Origin: Gracilibacillus alcaliphilus
Lineage (GTDB): Bacteria > Bacillota > Bacilli > Bacillales > Amphibacillaceae
Direction: 5' to 3'
Assembly (NCBI RefSeq): GCF_016909015.1
Contig: NZ_JAFBFA010000012.1
Location: forward strand, 1-64,000
DNA: 64,000 nucleotides
Shown: one piece after another, positions 1 to 8,489 of the stretch
Layout: each line of letters opens with the position of its first letter
Position numbering within the stretch: the stretch's first letter is position 1
Translations under genes and position numbers: made by a program
The notes under the pieces: model-generated
The model's input: the letters and a program-made list of their open reading frames with translations, nothing else
What the model was told of the DNA's origin: nothing
The model's database searches: none

Positions 1-130
1 GTTAAATGCTACTTGTAAAAAAATTTATTTATGGTAGGTGTATTAGAGTTATCCAAAAACTTAAAAAAAGTATTTGACATTGTACGCTGATCTTATAAAA
101 AAGAAAATCACTTTTCCGGTGTGCAAAATC

Positions 131-178
131 ATCTGCTAAAAGATGCGCCGCGTTGAATTCTTGCAGCAGATTTTTTTA
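131..178 (+). terminator. possible terminator of an upstream gene
   Basis: A 7-nt arm, ATCTGCT, pairs with AGCAGAT about 27 nt downstream and is followed directly by a run of seven T. The loop is long for an intrinsic terminator, so this is only a candidate. It would close a plus-strand gene lying left of the window. Positions 1-130 show no supportable coding region. Confidence 0.3.
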
Positions 179-201
179 ACACGCACCTTAAGCGTACATT
201 T

Positions 202-227
202 TGTAACATCGCCTGTTGAAAAACGTC
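202..227 (+). promoter_or_regulatory. ECF-type promoter for the sigma/anti-sigma operon
   Basis: TGTAAC at 202-207 and CGTC at 224-227 are separated by exactly 16 nt. This matches the ECF promoter pattern (AAC in the -35, CGTC or CGAC in the -10) recognised by B. subtilis SigX, SigM and SigW. It lies about 155 nt upstream of the sigma gene at 382, so autoregulation is the natural inference. Confidence 0.6.
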
Positions 228-381
228 TAATCTTATAGTAGTCTTCCGTAATAGAGGTCTGCTTATAACAAAATTCAATCTCATCCGCCTTTCTACTTCT
301 CACTATCTTCATTATCGCTTATACTTTTTATCAAAGTACGAATCAAAATTCCTAACAGACTCGCTTCAAGGAGGTCACGAG

Positions 382-885
382 ATGGATGAAGAATTAATTA
401 CGGATTGGTTTAACAGCTATGCTGACGATATCTATCGTTTTCTTATTTACTATACATCCAACACGGACGTCGAGGATCTTGTCCAAGAAGTCTTTATCAA
501 GGCAATGGATCGTTATTCATCATTCAAAGGTGACTCAAGTCCTAAGACTTGGCTGATCACCATCGCCCGCCACCTTGCCATCGATGAAGCAAGAAAGCAA
601 AAACGAAAAGATTGGCGCAAATTAATTAAAAGCTATGTGCATAAAACAGAGGAGTCTCCAGAAGACCAGCATCTGAAGCAAGAGCGCAAGTTGAACTTGC
701 ATCACTCCATTCATCTTTTAAAGCAAGATTATCGAGATGTGATTATCTTAAGAGGCATAGAAGACTTATCTATTCGTGAAACGGCGGCTATCTTAAACTG
801 GTCCGAATCAAAAGTAAGGGTAACTTTTCATCGTGCTCTAAAGGCATTAAAGCAAGAAATGGAGGAGGATTTCCATGAGTCATGA
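382..885 (+). CDS. sigX: ECF RNA polymerase sigma factor, SigX-like
   Basis: A 167-residue extracytoplasmic-function sigma factor. Region 2 lies at about residues 10-75, with the core-binding and -10 recognition motif VEDLVQEVF and the KTWLITIARHLAID stretch typical of the family. Region 4 lies at about residues 110-160, with SIRETAAIL and SESKVRVTFHRA forming the helix-turn-helix that reads the -35. Wording of these motifs resembles B. subtilis SigX, which adjusts cell-envelope charge and antimicrobial peptide resistance; the exact orthology is inferred. The start is set by AAGGAGG eight bases upstream. The next gene overlaps its 3' end by 11 nt and looks like its anti-sigma factor, so the two should be translationally coupled. 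An ECF-type promoter is visible upstream. Confidence 0.85.
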   Translation: MDEELITDWFNSYADDIYRFLIYYTSNTDVEDLVQEVFIKAMDRYSSFKGDSSPKTWLITIARHLAIDEARKQKRKDWRKLIKSYVHKTEESPEDQHLKQERKLNLHHSIHLLKQDYRDVIILRGIEDLSIRETAAILNWSESKVRVTFHRALKALKQEMEEDFHES

Positions 886-1657
886 GGAAGATAAGTGGAA
901 GAAAGAATTACAATCATTAAAAATAGACAAGAAATTAGATTCTGCGACGAAAGACAACATTCGCTCATCTCTTCAAAAATATGCAAAAAACAAGAAAAAA
1001 ATAAAAACGAAATCCTTTTATCTTTGGGCTTCTTCTGCAGCTGTTCTGTTAGTATGTGTAGTAACCTTTATATATTTTAACAATCAACAACAAACCTCGT
1101 GGCAGTATGAAGAAGATTCCGCTGCCATGGATCAAGCAATGGAGGGTACAGAAGAAATGGAAAGAACCGATCAAATCCCTGAAGCTGGTTCCTTGCCGCT
1201 TTCCATTGTAAAAGGAGAAACAGAGGAAACGAGCATTATAATAGAAGACACGGAACAAACAACAATGGTCACCCATTATTCAATCGAACCTTATCGTTTT
1301 TCTTACCAAATAGATACTTTATTTGGTACACCGGAAATAGACGGACAAACAGTGACTTATATTGCCGAAACAGGCGAGGCGTCTGTTTCCCTGCAAGTAG
1401 AGCCATACACAACTATTGAACAGGTGCAGTATGATTATGAACAACATACAGACCAAACAGATGCGATCGACATATTGACAGAGGATGATTACCCGTATGA
1501 TGGCTTACATCAATATCAAAACCAGCCGCCGCAGGGAGACTATTTTCTGCAAGTTGATCAACATGTGTTAGTCATTCATTATCAATATGAAGAGAAAATA
1601 GGCGTGGAGGCTGCTGCTAAAATTCATGAATTGGTTCAATCGGTGCAGGCTTTTTAA
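875..1657 (+). CDS. membrane anti-sigma factor for the adjacent ECF sigma (RsiX-like)
   Basis: A 260-residue protein with a charged cytoplasmic N-terminus of about 45 residues, one membrane segment at about residues 47-66 (YLWASSAAVLLVCVVTFIYF) and an acidic extracytoplasmic domain. That is the topology of anti-sigma factors that hold an ECF sigma at the membrane. It overlaps the sigma gene by 11 nt and its ribosome binding site (GGAGGA) lies inside that gene, so it is co-translated. Sequence similarity to a named family could not be judged by eye; the function rests on topology and gene order. There is no clear cysteine or histidine zinc motif of the ZAS type, which agrees with RsiX- rather than RsiW-like regulation. 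Confidence 0.7.
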   Translation: MSHEEDKWKKELQSLKIDKKLDSATKDNIRSSLQKYAKNKKKIKTKSFYLWASSAAVLLVCVVTFIYFNNQQQTSWQYEEDSAAMDQAMEGTEEMERTDQIPEAGSLPLSIVKGETEETSIIIEDTEQTTMVTHYSIEPYRFSYQIDTLFGTPEIDGQTVTYIAETGEASVSLQVEPYTTIEQVQYDYEQHTDQTDAIDILTEDDYPYDGLHQYQNQPPQGDYFLQVDQHVLVIHYQYEEKIGVEAAAKIHELVQSVQAF

Positions 1658-2035
1658 GAAAGAGTATTCAAACAGCTTGCACCATCATTTGTCAACGTTT
1701 TTTCATGTTTTGATCAGTTTCGTTAAGCACAACAAAAATCTCTGTTTATATATACCTAATCTCTAGTGGAAAAACTAGTATTATCTGTTTGTGAGTTTTT
1801 TCCGCGAAATTTGTTACCATGATACCCGAAATTCTCTTTAATTTACAAAAAAATAAATAAATAATAGCAATTTTTTTAAAAGCTTCTATCCCTTATCCTG
1901 CCAATGTTTTTCCCTTTTTTGGTTATTTCATTCACTAAAAAATATAGATAATTTCCTAAATTTTCATGTTTAAATTTACCTTGCTAGGGTACAATTGTTT
2001 AAGAAATTATTAATAGATTGGGGATGGGAGATGAG
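1658..2035. other. intergenic stretch without a gene
   Basis: AT-rich spacer between the anti-sigma gene and the amidase gene. I see no open frame, hairpin with T-run or repeat copy that I can support. TACAAT at about 1990 could be a -10 for the amidase gene, but no convincing -35 lies upstream. Confidence 0.5.
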
Positions 2036-3148
2036 ATGAGAAAAGTAACAGGCTTAACTCTCTTATGTTTTTTCTTTATTTTACCTGCAGCAGTATTTGC
2101 ACAGGAAAAAACATATGAGGTAAGTTCAACTGTGTCTGCACTTATGGTTCGAGAAGAACCTGCCAGTAATAGTGATGTTATTGGTAAGTTGAAAGCAGGC
2201 GACAAAGTGAAAGTATTCAAGGAGGAACACGGCTGGTTTCAAACATATTTCAATGGACAGCAAGGCTGGGTAGCTTCTCATTACTTATATGCTTCCAGTG
2301 AATCATCCTCTTCTGAATCATCTGCTTCAGAAGTGTCGAACGATCAGGAAGTTACAATTCAAGCAGATGGTACACGTATTCGTACCGGCCCTGAAACAAG
2401 TTATCGCATTCAAACGATGGCTAGCAATGGCGATACCTTCCCTATGGTAGATACACAAAATGACTGGGTGCAAATCAGCTTACCTGATGGATCAACTGGC
2501 TGGGTTGCAGGCTGGTTAACTAATGAAGGTGGACAAGCAGCACCTGCTTCTGATACATCCCTAGCCGAAACACCGCAAGTAAACAGCAGCAATACAGCTG
2601 CTAATGGTGATTTAAGCGGCTATAATATTGTGATTGATCCCGGACACGGAGGTCACGATCCAGGTGCCGTTGGTCTGCATGGAGTGCAGGAAAAGGATCT
2701 TATTATGAGAGCCATTAATCCGATTGTCAGTGAACTGGAAAAGGCAGGTGCCAATGTCATCTTGACTCGCTCAGATGATAGATTTGTTAGTTTAGAAGAT
2801 CGTGTGAGAATTAGTCATAGTTATAATACCGATGCATTTATCAGTATCCATTTAAACACGAATCCACTGACTGTGATTAACGGTATCAGCACACATTATT
2901 ATAACAATAATAGTAAATCATTGGCTTATACGATGCAGGAATCGCTAGGCAGCCAGCTGAATCTAGCAAACAGAGGTGTCATGTACGATGGTTTATACGT
3001 ATTACGAAATAATAATCACCCTGCCTTATTACTAGAATTAGGATTTATTACAAATGCAAATGATCTTTCTGTTATCCAGTCTGAATCCTACCCTGCAGAT
3101 GCAGCAAAAGGAATCACAAATGGATTAATTCGTTATTTTAATCAATAA
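2036..3148 (+). CDS. secreted N-acetylmuramoyl-L-alanine amidase with two SH3b domains
   Basis: A 370-residue cell-wall hydrolase. A signal peptide (residues 1 to about 23, ending AVFA) is followed by two bacterial SH3 domains at about 25-90 and 105-165, which bind peptidoglycan. A Ser-rich linker leads to an Amidase_3 catalytic domain at about 195-370. The Amidase_3 zinc and catalytic residues are visible: IDPGHGGHDPG (first His), the Glu in VQEKDL, the second His in ISIHLN and the Glu in LLLELGFITN. The family cleaves the bond between MurNAc and L-Ala of the stem peptide. The reading frame is open from a TTG at 2018, but the ATG at 2036 has GGGAG five bases upstream and begins a proper signal peptide, so it is preferred. 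It is monocistronic with its own terminator. Confidence 0.9.
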   Translation: MRKVTGLTLLCFFFILPAAVFAQEKTYEVSSTVSALMVREEPASNSDVIGKLKAGDKVKVFKEEHGWFQTYFNGQQGWVASHYLYASSESSSSESSASEVSNDQEVTIQADGTRIRTGPETSYRIQTMASNGDTFPMVDTQNDWVQISLPDGSTGWVAGWLTNEGGQAAPASDTSLAETPQVNSSNTAANGDLSGYNIVIDPGHGGHDPGAVGLHGVQEKDLIMRAINPIVSELEKAGANVILTRSDDRFVSLEDRVRISHSYNTDAFISIHLNTNPLTVINGISTHYYNNNSKSLAYTMQESLGSQLNLANRGVMYDGLYVLRNNNHPALLLELGFITNANDLSVIQSESYPADAAKGITNGLIRYFNQ

Positions 3149-3153
3149 TCAAA

Positions 3154-3204
3154 AAACAAGAGCAGCTTCCATAATAATATGGGCAGGCCTGCTCTTGTTT
3201 TATT
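3154..3204. terminator. bidirectional intrinsic terminator
   Basis: AAACAAGAGCAG pairs perfectly with CTGCTCTTGTTT, with A-rich and T-rich flanks. It sits between two convergent genes, the amidase (plus) and the YdcF-like gene (minus), and can serve both. Confidence 0.85.
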
Positions 3205-3228
3205 GTAGCTTTAACATACACAGAAAAT

Positions 3229-3795
3229 TTAAAGTTTCATAATCTCCCAGAACGTTTTTAAGATTTCACTCGCGGCTTGTTTTCGGGTGTGGTGATGCCT
3301 CCACCACTGGTGATCAAATATATCCTCTCGCACCGGAACGGATATCCATGTAATGTTTTCATCTTTTAATACCCGCTTAAAGATCCATAATGCCCGGGCA
3401 GAGTGAAATTTATTTGTGACAACAATCAGGGATCGGAGCGACAATTCATCAATAAGCGGGCGCAACAGGATAGCTTCTTCGCGTGTACTAGTGACAATAC
3501 CGTAATCTATGATAGAATCCGCCGGTACTCCGAGATCGATTAAGTGTTCTCGCATCATATCTGAAGTATATGTTTGCCAGCCTGCCGGCGCTCTAGTCAA
3601 AATAATCCGGTCACTATAGCCCGCTTGGTACAATTTAGCCGCCTCTTCTTCTCTTTTCGGATCTCCTCCACTTAATACAACAATGGCATCGACCCGTTGC
3701 GGCCTCTGTTCTAAGACCAAGAATCGATGCAAGTGAAAAAATAAGCCTAACAGAAGAATCAATAAAACCGCTGGAATACACCATAACCACACCAT
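3229..3795 (-). CDS. YdcF/SanA-type DUF218 membrane-anchored protein
   Basis: A 188-residue protein. One N-terminal membrane segment (about residues 3-22) precedes a DUF218 Rossmann-like domain. Motifs of the family are DAIVVLSGGD near residue 36, the REEEAAKLY helix, STREEA near residue 103 and VVTNKFHSARA near residue 125. Members such as SanA, ElyC and YdcF act in envelope biogenesis, but the biochemical reaction is not established for most. The start codon follows AAGGGGGGAG. It stands alone and converges on the amidase gene. The 490 nt upstream hold only repeats. Confidence 0.75.
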   Translation of the reverse strand: MVWLWCIPAVLLILLLGLFFHLHRFLVLEQRPQRVDAIVVLSGGDPKREEEAAKLYQAGYSDRIILTRAPAGWQTYTSDMMREHLIDLGVPADSIIDYGIVTSTREEAILLRPLIDELSLRSLIVVTNKFHSARALWIFKRVLKDENITWISVPVREDIFDHQWWRHHHTRKQAASEILKTFWEIMKL

Positions 3796-3921
3796 CGCCT
3801 CTCCCCCCTTCCTTTATCTTATCATGCAGACAAGCAGCAAATATAGCGAAGAACTTTATACATATAACAGTGAGATTAGAATTTTTTTACTCTACATTGA
3901 CACGCAGCAAAATTTCTCGGG

Positions 3922-4000
3922 GCATTAGCTTTTGTTATCTTCCACTCAGACTGCTTTAACACCCAAAAACTTGAAGTGGGGACTTGTAGGCGATTACCTT
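3922..4000 (+). repeat. intergenic hairpin repeat, family B, copy 1 (divergent)
   Basis: About 80 bp that can be aligned with three other stretches of the window (25180-25256, 32918-32998, 40941-41020). Shared blocks are TTAGC, then a CTCAGACT-like block, CTTTAACACC, and GAAGTGGGGACTT followed by GCGATT. This copy has lost most of the outer inverted repeat seen in the 25.2-kb copy. Confidence 0.5.
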
Positions 4001-4104
4001 AGGATCAAGGAAGGTTTTCATCTTTGGAGGATAATTTTCTTACAAAAAACTTAAGACATTAATGAAAAACGCTGCTAGCAGACGCTATAGTTTATAAAAT
4101 GTTT

Positions 4105-4201
4105 ATGACAGACAACTAGGCGCTGGGGTAGCTTTTTCTGTCCATCATTTCCTCTATGACGGACAACTATACGCCAGTTCTTCTTTTTCTGTCCATCATT
4201 T
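4105..4201 (+). repeat. two tandem hairpin units of about 46-51 bp
   Basis: Two adjacent units, 4105-4150 and 4156-4201, both read ATGAC[A/G]GACAACTA at the left and TTTTTCTGTCCATCATT at the right. Within each unit the ends are complementary (ATGACGGACA with TGTCCATCAT), so each can fold as a hairpin. No protein-coding frame is present. The rest of 3796-4285 has nothing else I can support. Confidence 0.6.
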
Positions 4202-4285
4202 TTTTGTAAACTCTTATATAAAAAAGACAAATACATGCGGCCGCTTTAGATTCACAATTACCTACTTTCCCTCTAAAAAGTCTTT

Positions 4286-4675
4286 CTAATCATCGTTAAT
4301 CACTTTCTCTATTAATTGATCAACGCTTCCCGTCACTAGTGTTATGTCAGGCAGATGATAGAAGGTACTGGTGCTCGCCATGTTATTTACTTGTTGATCT
4401 GTATCATAAAGATAAATTTGTTTGCCTTGAGCTATTGCCATTCCTAGTTCAATATGGCTGCCTTTTCCTGCCGGGAGTATGACTATAATAATATCTGCTT
4501 CTGTTACCGCCTCTTTCTCCGCGTGACCAATTGCTTGTAAGTCTGCTACAGTGGCTGCTCTTGAATGAAGCGTCCAATCGTACGTTTGTATAAATCTTTT
4601 CCTTTTCATACTATGACTAACTTCTCTGACCTTGTCGATATTCTTGAAACTTGATGCCACATAAAATGTTTTCAT
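4286..4675 (-). CDS. nucleoside 2-deoxyribosyltransferase-like protein
   Basis: A 129-residue single-domain protein. It begins KTFYVASSFKN, the usual first strand of the nucleoside 2-deoxyribosyltransferase/Rcl fold. ADIIIVILPAGKGSHIELGMAIAQGK near residues 88-113 carries the Glu of the S-x-x-E-L-G motif that is the nucleophile or substrate-binding residue in the family. Enzymes of this fold transfer or hydrolyse the sugar of deoxynucleosides or nucleotides; the substrate here is unknown. The frame is open eight codons further upstream (to 4699) but that ATG has no ribosome binding site, while the ATG at 4675 follows GGAAGGAAA, although with a rather long spacer. No operon partner is evident. 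Confidence 0.65.
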   Translation of the reverse strand: MKTFYVASSFKNIDKVREVSHSMKRKRFIQTYDWTLHSRAATVADLQAIGHAEKEAVTEADIIIVILPAGKGSHIELGMAIAQGKQIYLYDTDQQVNNMASTSTFYHLPDITLVTGSVDQLIEKVINDD

Positions 4676-4747
4676 ACATATCAGATTTCCTTCCAACATT
4701 TTTTATAATAAGGACTAGCCTTATTATACAGCTGATATGTACAGAAT

Positions 4748-4780
4748 AAAAAAGTGCACCAAACGTTGGTACACTTTTTA
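4748..4780 (-). terminator. intrinsic terminator of the MFS gene, possibly bidirectional
   Basis: AAAAAGTG-ACCAA pairs with TTGGT-CACTTTTT around a CG loop. The flanks are A-rich on one side and T-rich on the other. It lies directly after the stop of the minus-strand exporter gene. Confidence 0.85.
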
Positions 4781-4781
4781 T

Positions 4782-6287
4782 TTAGGTTATGGCTGGCTTT
4801 ACCGCGCCATCTTCTTCCTTTTCAATTTTTTGAACGTTTTTGTCACTTGTGTCTACCCGTTTGATAAAGAAGGATAAGATAAGAGCCACAATATTGATGA
4901 CCAAGGCCACATAGAAAGAATATTGAATCCCGCTTAATAAAGCCTGTTGTGACATAGTTGCCATAGAAGCTTCTGTTAATGAAGCTGGATCAACCCCCTG
5001 CATTAAATTCTCCCCTTCAGCAGTAGCCACTGAGTTCATAATGGTAACCATCACCGCTGTTCCTATTGCACCTGAAACCTGCTGTGCCGTATTATTAATC
5101 GCTGTTCCATGCGGATTTAGGCTAGTTGGCAATTGGTTAAGACCATTTGTCATAATCGGCATCATCACCATTGACATACCAAACATACGTAAGGAATACA
5201 CGACCACAATATACGTATAAGAAGAATCAATTTGCAGATGTGCCAGCATCCAAGTAGAGATTCCTGTAACCGTAAGCCCTACAAAAGCCAACATCCGTGG
5301 GCCAAATTTATCAAACAACCGCCCCGTAATCGGAGACATAATTGCCATAATAATCGCACCTGGCAATAACATTAAACCGGAATGCATTGGTGATATCCCT
5401 CTTACATCCTGTACATAAGCAGGTGTTAGGATCATCCCTGAGAACATCGCTACAGCATTGACAACCATAATTATAGACGCCAATGTAAACATCGGATATT
5501 TATAAGGTCGTAAATCTAATAGAGGTTTGTCTAACCTCAATTGACGAACAATAAAAAGAATCAAAGCAATACCGCCAACAATAAGGGTGGCGATAACAAC
5601 AGGGTCATTCCATCCATCAGCACTGGCATTACTTACACCATACAGCAGACCGCCAAATCCTAGACATGACAATACAAGCGAAGCATAGTCCAGAGTTGCT
5701 TCCTTATTCTGATCCATTACATTGCGGAACTTCCAAATTGCTAACGCTAGACTGATGACAGCCAACGGCAGGATCATTTCAAAAAGTAAACGCCAGTTGT
5801 GATACTCCACGATATACCCTGATAAGGTCGGTCCAATCGCTGGCGCTGCAATCATTACCATTCCGAATACACCCATAGCTGTACCACGCTGCTTACGCGG
5901 AAAACTTACTAACATGATGTTCATTAATAACGGCCCCATTACTGAAGAACCAGCAGCTTGAACCATACGTCCTGCAAGCAGTACACCAAAGTTAGGGGCA
6001 AAGGCAGCAAAAGCGGTACCTAAGGTAAAGATAGCCATTGCCGTAATAAATAAATATCGGTTAGAAAAACGTGTAATTAAAAAAGCCGAAGCAGGAATTA
6101 AAACCCCACTTACAAGCATATAACCTGTAGCCAGCCATTGTACCGTCGAATAGTTTTCAATTCCTAAATCAACCATAATGGATGGAAGAGCTACGTTTAA
6201 TAATGAATTGTTTAGGAACGATACAAACGCTCCAATAAACAAAATACTAATCATTAAATAAGGTGTTTTATTTACTGTTGTATCCAT
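4782..6287 (-). CDS. MFS multidrug exporter, DHA2 (EmrB/QacA) family, 14 TM
   Basis: A 501-residue membrane protein with about 14 hydrophobic segments, the length and spacing of DHA2-family proton-coupled drug exporters. The family signature after TM2 and TM3 is seen as LATGYMLVSGVLIPASAFL and LLAGRMVQAAGSSVMGPL. TM5 has the motif C-like GPTLSGYIVEYHNWRLLF that marks exporters. The open frame extends 29 codons upstream to 6374, but only the ATG at 6287 has a ribosome binding site (AGAGGGA, six bases away) and gives a normal N-terminus. It is transcribed divergently from a TetR regulator with shared direct repeats in the intergenic region, so substrate-induced derepression is likely. The substrate is unknown. 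Confidence 0.88.
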   Translation of the reverse strand: MDTTVNKTPYLMISILFIGAFVSFLNNSLLNVALPSIMVDLGIENYSTVQWLATGYMLVSGVLIPASAFLITRFSNRYLFITAMAIFTLGTAFAAFAPNFGVLLAGRMVQAAGSSVMGPLLMNIMLVSFPRKQRGTAMGVFGMVMIAAPAIGPTLSGYIVEYHNWRLLFEMILPLAVISLALAIWKFRNVMDQNKEATLDYASLVLSCLGFGGLLYGVSNASADGWNDPVVIATLIVGGIALILFIVRQLRLDKPLLDLRPYKYPMFTLASIIMVVNAVAMFSGMILTPAYVQDVRGISPMHSGLMLLPGAIIMAIMSPITGRLFDKFGPRMLAFVGLTVTGISTWMLAHLQIDSSYTYIVVVYSLRMFGMSMVMMPIMTNGLNQLPTSLNPHGTAINNTAQQVSGAIGTAVMVTIMNSVATAEGENLMQGVDPASLTEASMATMSQQALLSGIQYSFYVALVINIVALILSFFIKRVDTSDKNVQKIEKEEDGAVKPAIT

Positions 6288-6330
6288 ATTATTTCCCTCT
6301 AATCTTCCCTTTAAATATTTGCACTTGTAT

Positions 6331-6359
6331 ATTTTATACCTATAGTTCATTTTTTTCAA
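6331..6359 (-). promoter_or_regulatory. SigA-type promoter of the MFS exporter
   Basis: On the minus strand TTGAAA (6359-6354) and TAAAAT (6336-6331) are 17 nt apart. It lies 44 nt upstream of the start codon and overlaps the first of two direct repeats that may be the TetR operator. Confidence 0.55.
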
Positions 6360-6380
6360 CATTTTTATACCCAAAGTTCA
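6336..6380. promoter_or_regulatory. candidate TetR operator: two direct repeats 31 bp apart
   Basis: ATACCTATAGTTCA (6336-6349) and ATACCCAAAGTTCA (6367-6380) share 12 of 14 bases and their starts are 31 bp apart, about three helical turns. One covers the MFS promoter spacer and the other lies just upstream of the tetR -35. Direct repeats are unusual for a TetR dimer, so binding is inferred only from position. Confidence 0.45.
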
Positions 6381-6385
6381 AAAAA

Positions 6386-6414
6386 TTGTTTTTTCCTATA
6401 AAGAAACGTATACT
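6386..6414 (+). promoter_or_regulatory. SigA-type promoter of the TetR gene
   Basis: TTGTTT (6386-6391) and TATACT (6409-6414) with a 17-nt spacer, 28 nt before the TetR start codon. Confidence 0.65.
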
Positions 6415-6442
6415 GTAGCTAGAGAAAGACAGGGTGATAATG

Positions 6443-7315
6443 ATGAATGAACGAAAAAGAAAAGTAGCCGATATTGCTTTAAAACTATTTATCGATAAAG
6501 GATTCCAGGACACATCGATTCAGGAAATTATCGATAAAGCAGATATATCAAAAGGAACCTTCTACAATTATTTTTCCTCCAAAAATGATTGTATTGCAGA
6601 AATATTAGAAAACATTCGCTATGATGCCAGTCAACAACGAGTGGCGATACAAGTTGGCAAAGATGATAAAGATCGAGATGTGTTAATCGAACAAATCACG
6701 ACTATCATGAAACTAAATGAGGAAAATAGGCTGCGTACTTTATTTGAAAATATCCTTTCCTCTGATCAAGCCGATCTCAAGAAGCTTGTCATGCAGCACA
6801 GGGTTATAGAAATGGAATGGATGGCTAACCGGCTTGTTGATGTGATGGGGGAAGAGATTCGCGAATATGCAACAGAGGCAACCATTCTTTATTTTGGTAT
6901 GCTGCAATATATGTTATTCACCTTAAATATTACAAACAGCCAGTTTTCACTGCATGATTTAATCGAAACGCTATTATCTTATGTAGAAATATTGATCTTA
7001 CAGATGGAAAAAAGCGGGAAGACTATCTTAAATAGATTTAACATTGATTTTCTAAAAACATCTGTCCACAAAAAATTAATGACACAAACCGAACTAATAG
7101 ATCTGGCACATCAACTGCACTCACATTATGCTTTCCAAGATGATCAACAAGATTTGTTTGATGTCATCGTATATGAATTAGAACGTGATCCGATTCGTAA
7201 AGTGGTCGTGCAAAACCTGCTTAAACCGTTTCTCTCCTCATTTGAAGGAAAACCAGGCAAGGCACAAGCGCAATTGTTTACCAATGCTGTTTGGACTTAC
7301 TTAAAGGCAAATTAA
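6443..7315 (+). CDS. TetR family transcriptional regulator
   Basis: A 290-residue regulator. The N-terminal TetR DNA-binding domain (about residues 5-60) has the typical RKVADIALKLFIDKGF, TSIQEIIDKADISKGTFYNYFSSK helix-turn-helix. The remaining 220 residues are longer than in usual TetR proteins (about 190-210 in total) and contain an additional C-terminal helical segment from about residue 200. The start at 6443 is chosen because AGGGTG lies six bases upstream; an ATG at 6440 and a GTG at 6434 are in frame but too close to it. Divergent from the MFS exporter, which it probably represses. A strong terminator follows. Confidence 0.85.
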   Translation: MNERKRKVADIALKLFIDKGFQDTSIQEIIDKADISKGTFYNYFSSKNDCIAEILENIRYDASQQRVAIQVGKDDKDRDVLIEQITTIMKLNEENRLRTLFENILSSDQADLKKLVMQHRVIEMEWMANRLVDVMGEEIREYATEATILYFGMLQYMLFTLNITNSQFSLHDLIETLLSYVEILILQMEKSGKTILNRFNIDFLKTSVHKKLMTQTELIDLAHQLHSHYAFQDDQQDLFDVIVYELERDPIRKVVVQNLLKPFLSSFEGKPGKAQAQLFTNAVWTYLKAN

Positions 7316-7320
7316 TGATG

Positions 7321-7369
7321 AAAAAATGCTGTCCCGCAACTCTTCTTGAGTTTGGGAACAGCATTTTTT
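7321..7369 (+). terminator. intrinsic terminator of the TetR gene
   Basis: AAAAAATGCTGT and ACAGCATTTTTT form the stem, with an inner CCC/GGG extension, followed by a T run. It can act in both directions and may also close the ABC pseudogene. Confidence 0.85.
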
Positions 7370-7404
7370 GTCTGTGTTTTTTTATCATCAAGGTTTATCC
7401 CCTC

Positions 7405-8400
7405 TTATGAGAGACTGGCTGTTTTCTGATGTGCTTCTTGATATCGCTGATAGAGGTCTTGATAGGTATTGTTTGTTGTTAACAGTTCTTCATGTGTCGC
7501 CTGTGCAGCCACTGTACCATCTTCCAATAAAATAATTTGATCACAGTACATTGCCGTAGACAGACGGTGGGTAATCATAAAAATCGTTTGATGAGGCTGT
7601 TGCTTCATCAGCTGCTGTAAAATCGTTTCCTCCGTATTAAAATCCAAGGCAGAAGTAGCTTCATCAAATACGACAATCGACTGGTTTCCAATAAAAGACC
7701 GAGCCAAGGTGATCCGCTGCCGCTGTCCGCCAGATAATTTCGCTCCTCTTTCCCCTACGGAAAATTGATAACCATTAGTCAATTTACGGATAAAGTCATC
7801 TGCACTTACCTTTTTGGCAATATCATACACTTGATCTTCCTCTGCTCCCCATAAAAAATATTCTGATAAATAGTATCATCAAATAAGTAGGCATCCTGTG
7901 GAACACTAACTTCTCTTCCTTAGACCCTTGAGGCTGAAGATAAATGCCACCTTCTGTTGGTTGATACAGTCCTAATAACAGTTTCTTTTTCCCGAACCGC
8001 TCTCGCCAATAATTGCTATGCGCTGGTTTGGCTCAATATATAAGTTAATATCATGTAATACCTGATTGTCCCCTTCATAAGCAAACGAGACATGACGAAA
8101 ATTAATTTGGACAGACAGCTGTGGAACATTATCTTTCACTAAGTACGGATCCTTCGGCATATGTAAAAACTCATAAATACGGCCAAGCGCCGATAAAGAA
8201 AGTTGCAAGGTCGACCAGAGATGAATACTTTAATAATCGTATGCCCTTCAAATGTTTCTTGCAGCTGTCTGGACTTGGCTACATTCTCTTGAATCACTAC
8301 GCCATTATCCCGGATAACTACACAAATAATTTACTGACGATTAAAATCAGCGGACCAAGCACTTTGGTAATCAAGGCTAAGGGAAACATTAATAAACACC
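7405..8400 (-). pseudogene. decayed ABC exporter (TMD-NBD half transporter)
   Basis: Several pieces of one ABC exporter remain in different frames on the minus strand. At 7405-7830 is the C-terminal half of the nucleotide-binding domain with LSGGQRQRITLARS, Walker B (VVFDEATSALD) and the H-loop (ITHRLS). At about 7972-8208 is its N-terminal half, with the Walker A GESGSGK followed at once by a frameshift. Further upstream, about 8210-8400, translation in other frames gives the end of a transmembrane domain (VQENVAKSRQLQETFEGHTIIKVF in two halves), with an in-frame stop. The first membrane helices are missing. No full-length product is possible. The neighbours do not suggest its former substrate. 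Confidence 0.85.
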
Positions 8401-8429
8401 TTATCATCTATTAAAGTTCTCATTAATAG

Positions 8430-8459
8430 ATGACAGCCCTCCCCATTAAATCGTATAAT
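8430..8459 (+). promoter_or_regulatory. SigA-type promoter of the RpiR regulator
   Basis: ATGACA (8430-8435), an 18-nt spacer and a perfect TATAAT (8454-8459), 30 nt before the start codon. Confidence 0.55.
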
Positions 8460-8489
8460 ACAATTACAACCAAGCTATGGAGGTTTCTA

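Noticed and set aside
73..101. TTGACA followed by TATAAA as a promoter
   Set aside because: The spacer is only 14 nt, too short for a SigA promoter.
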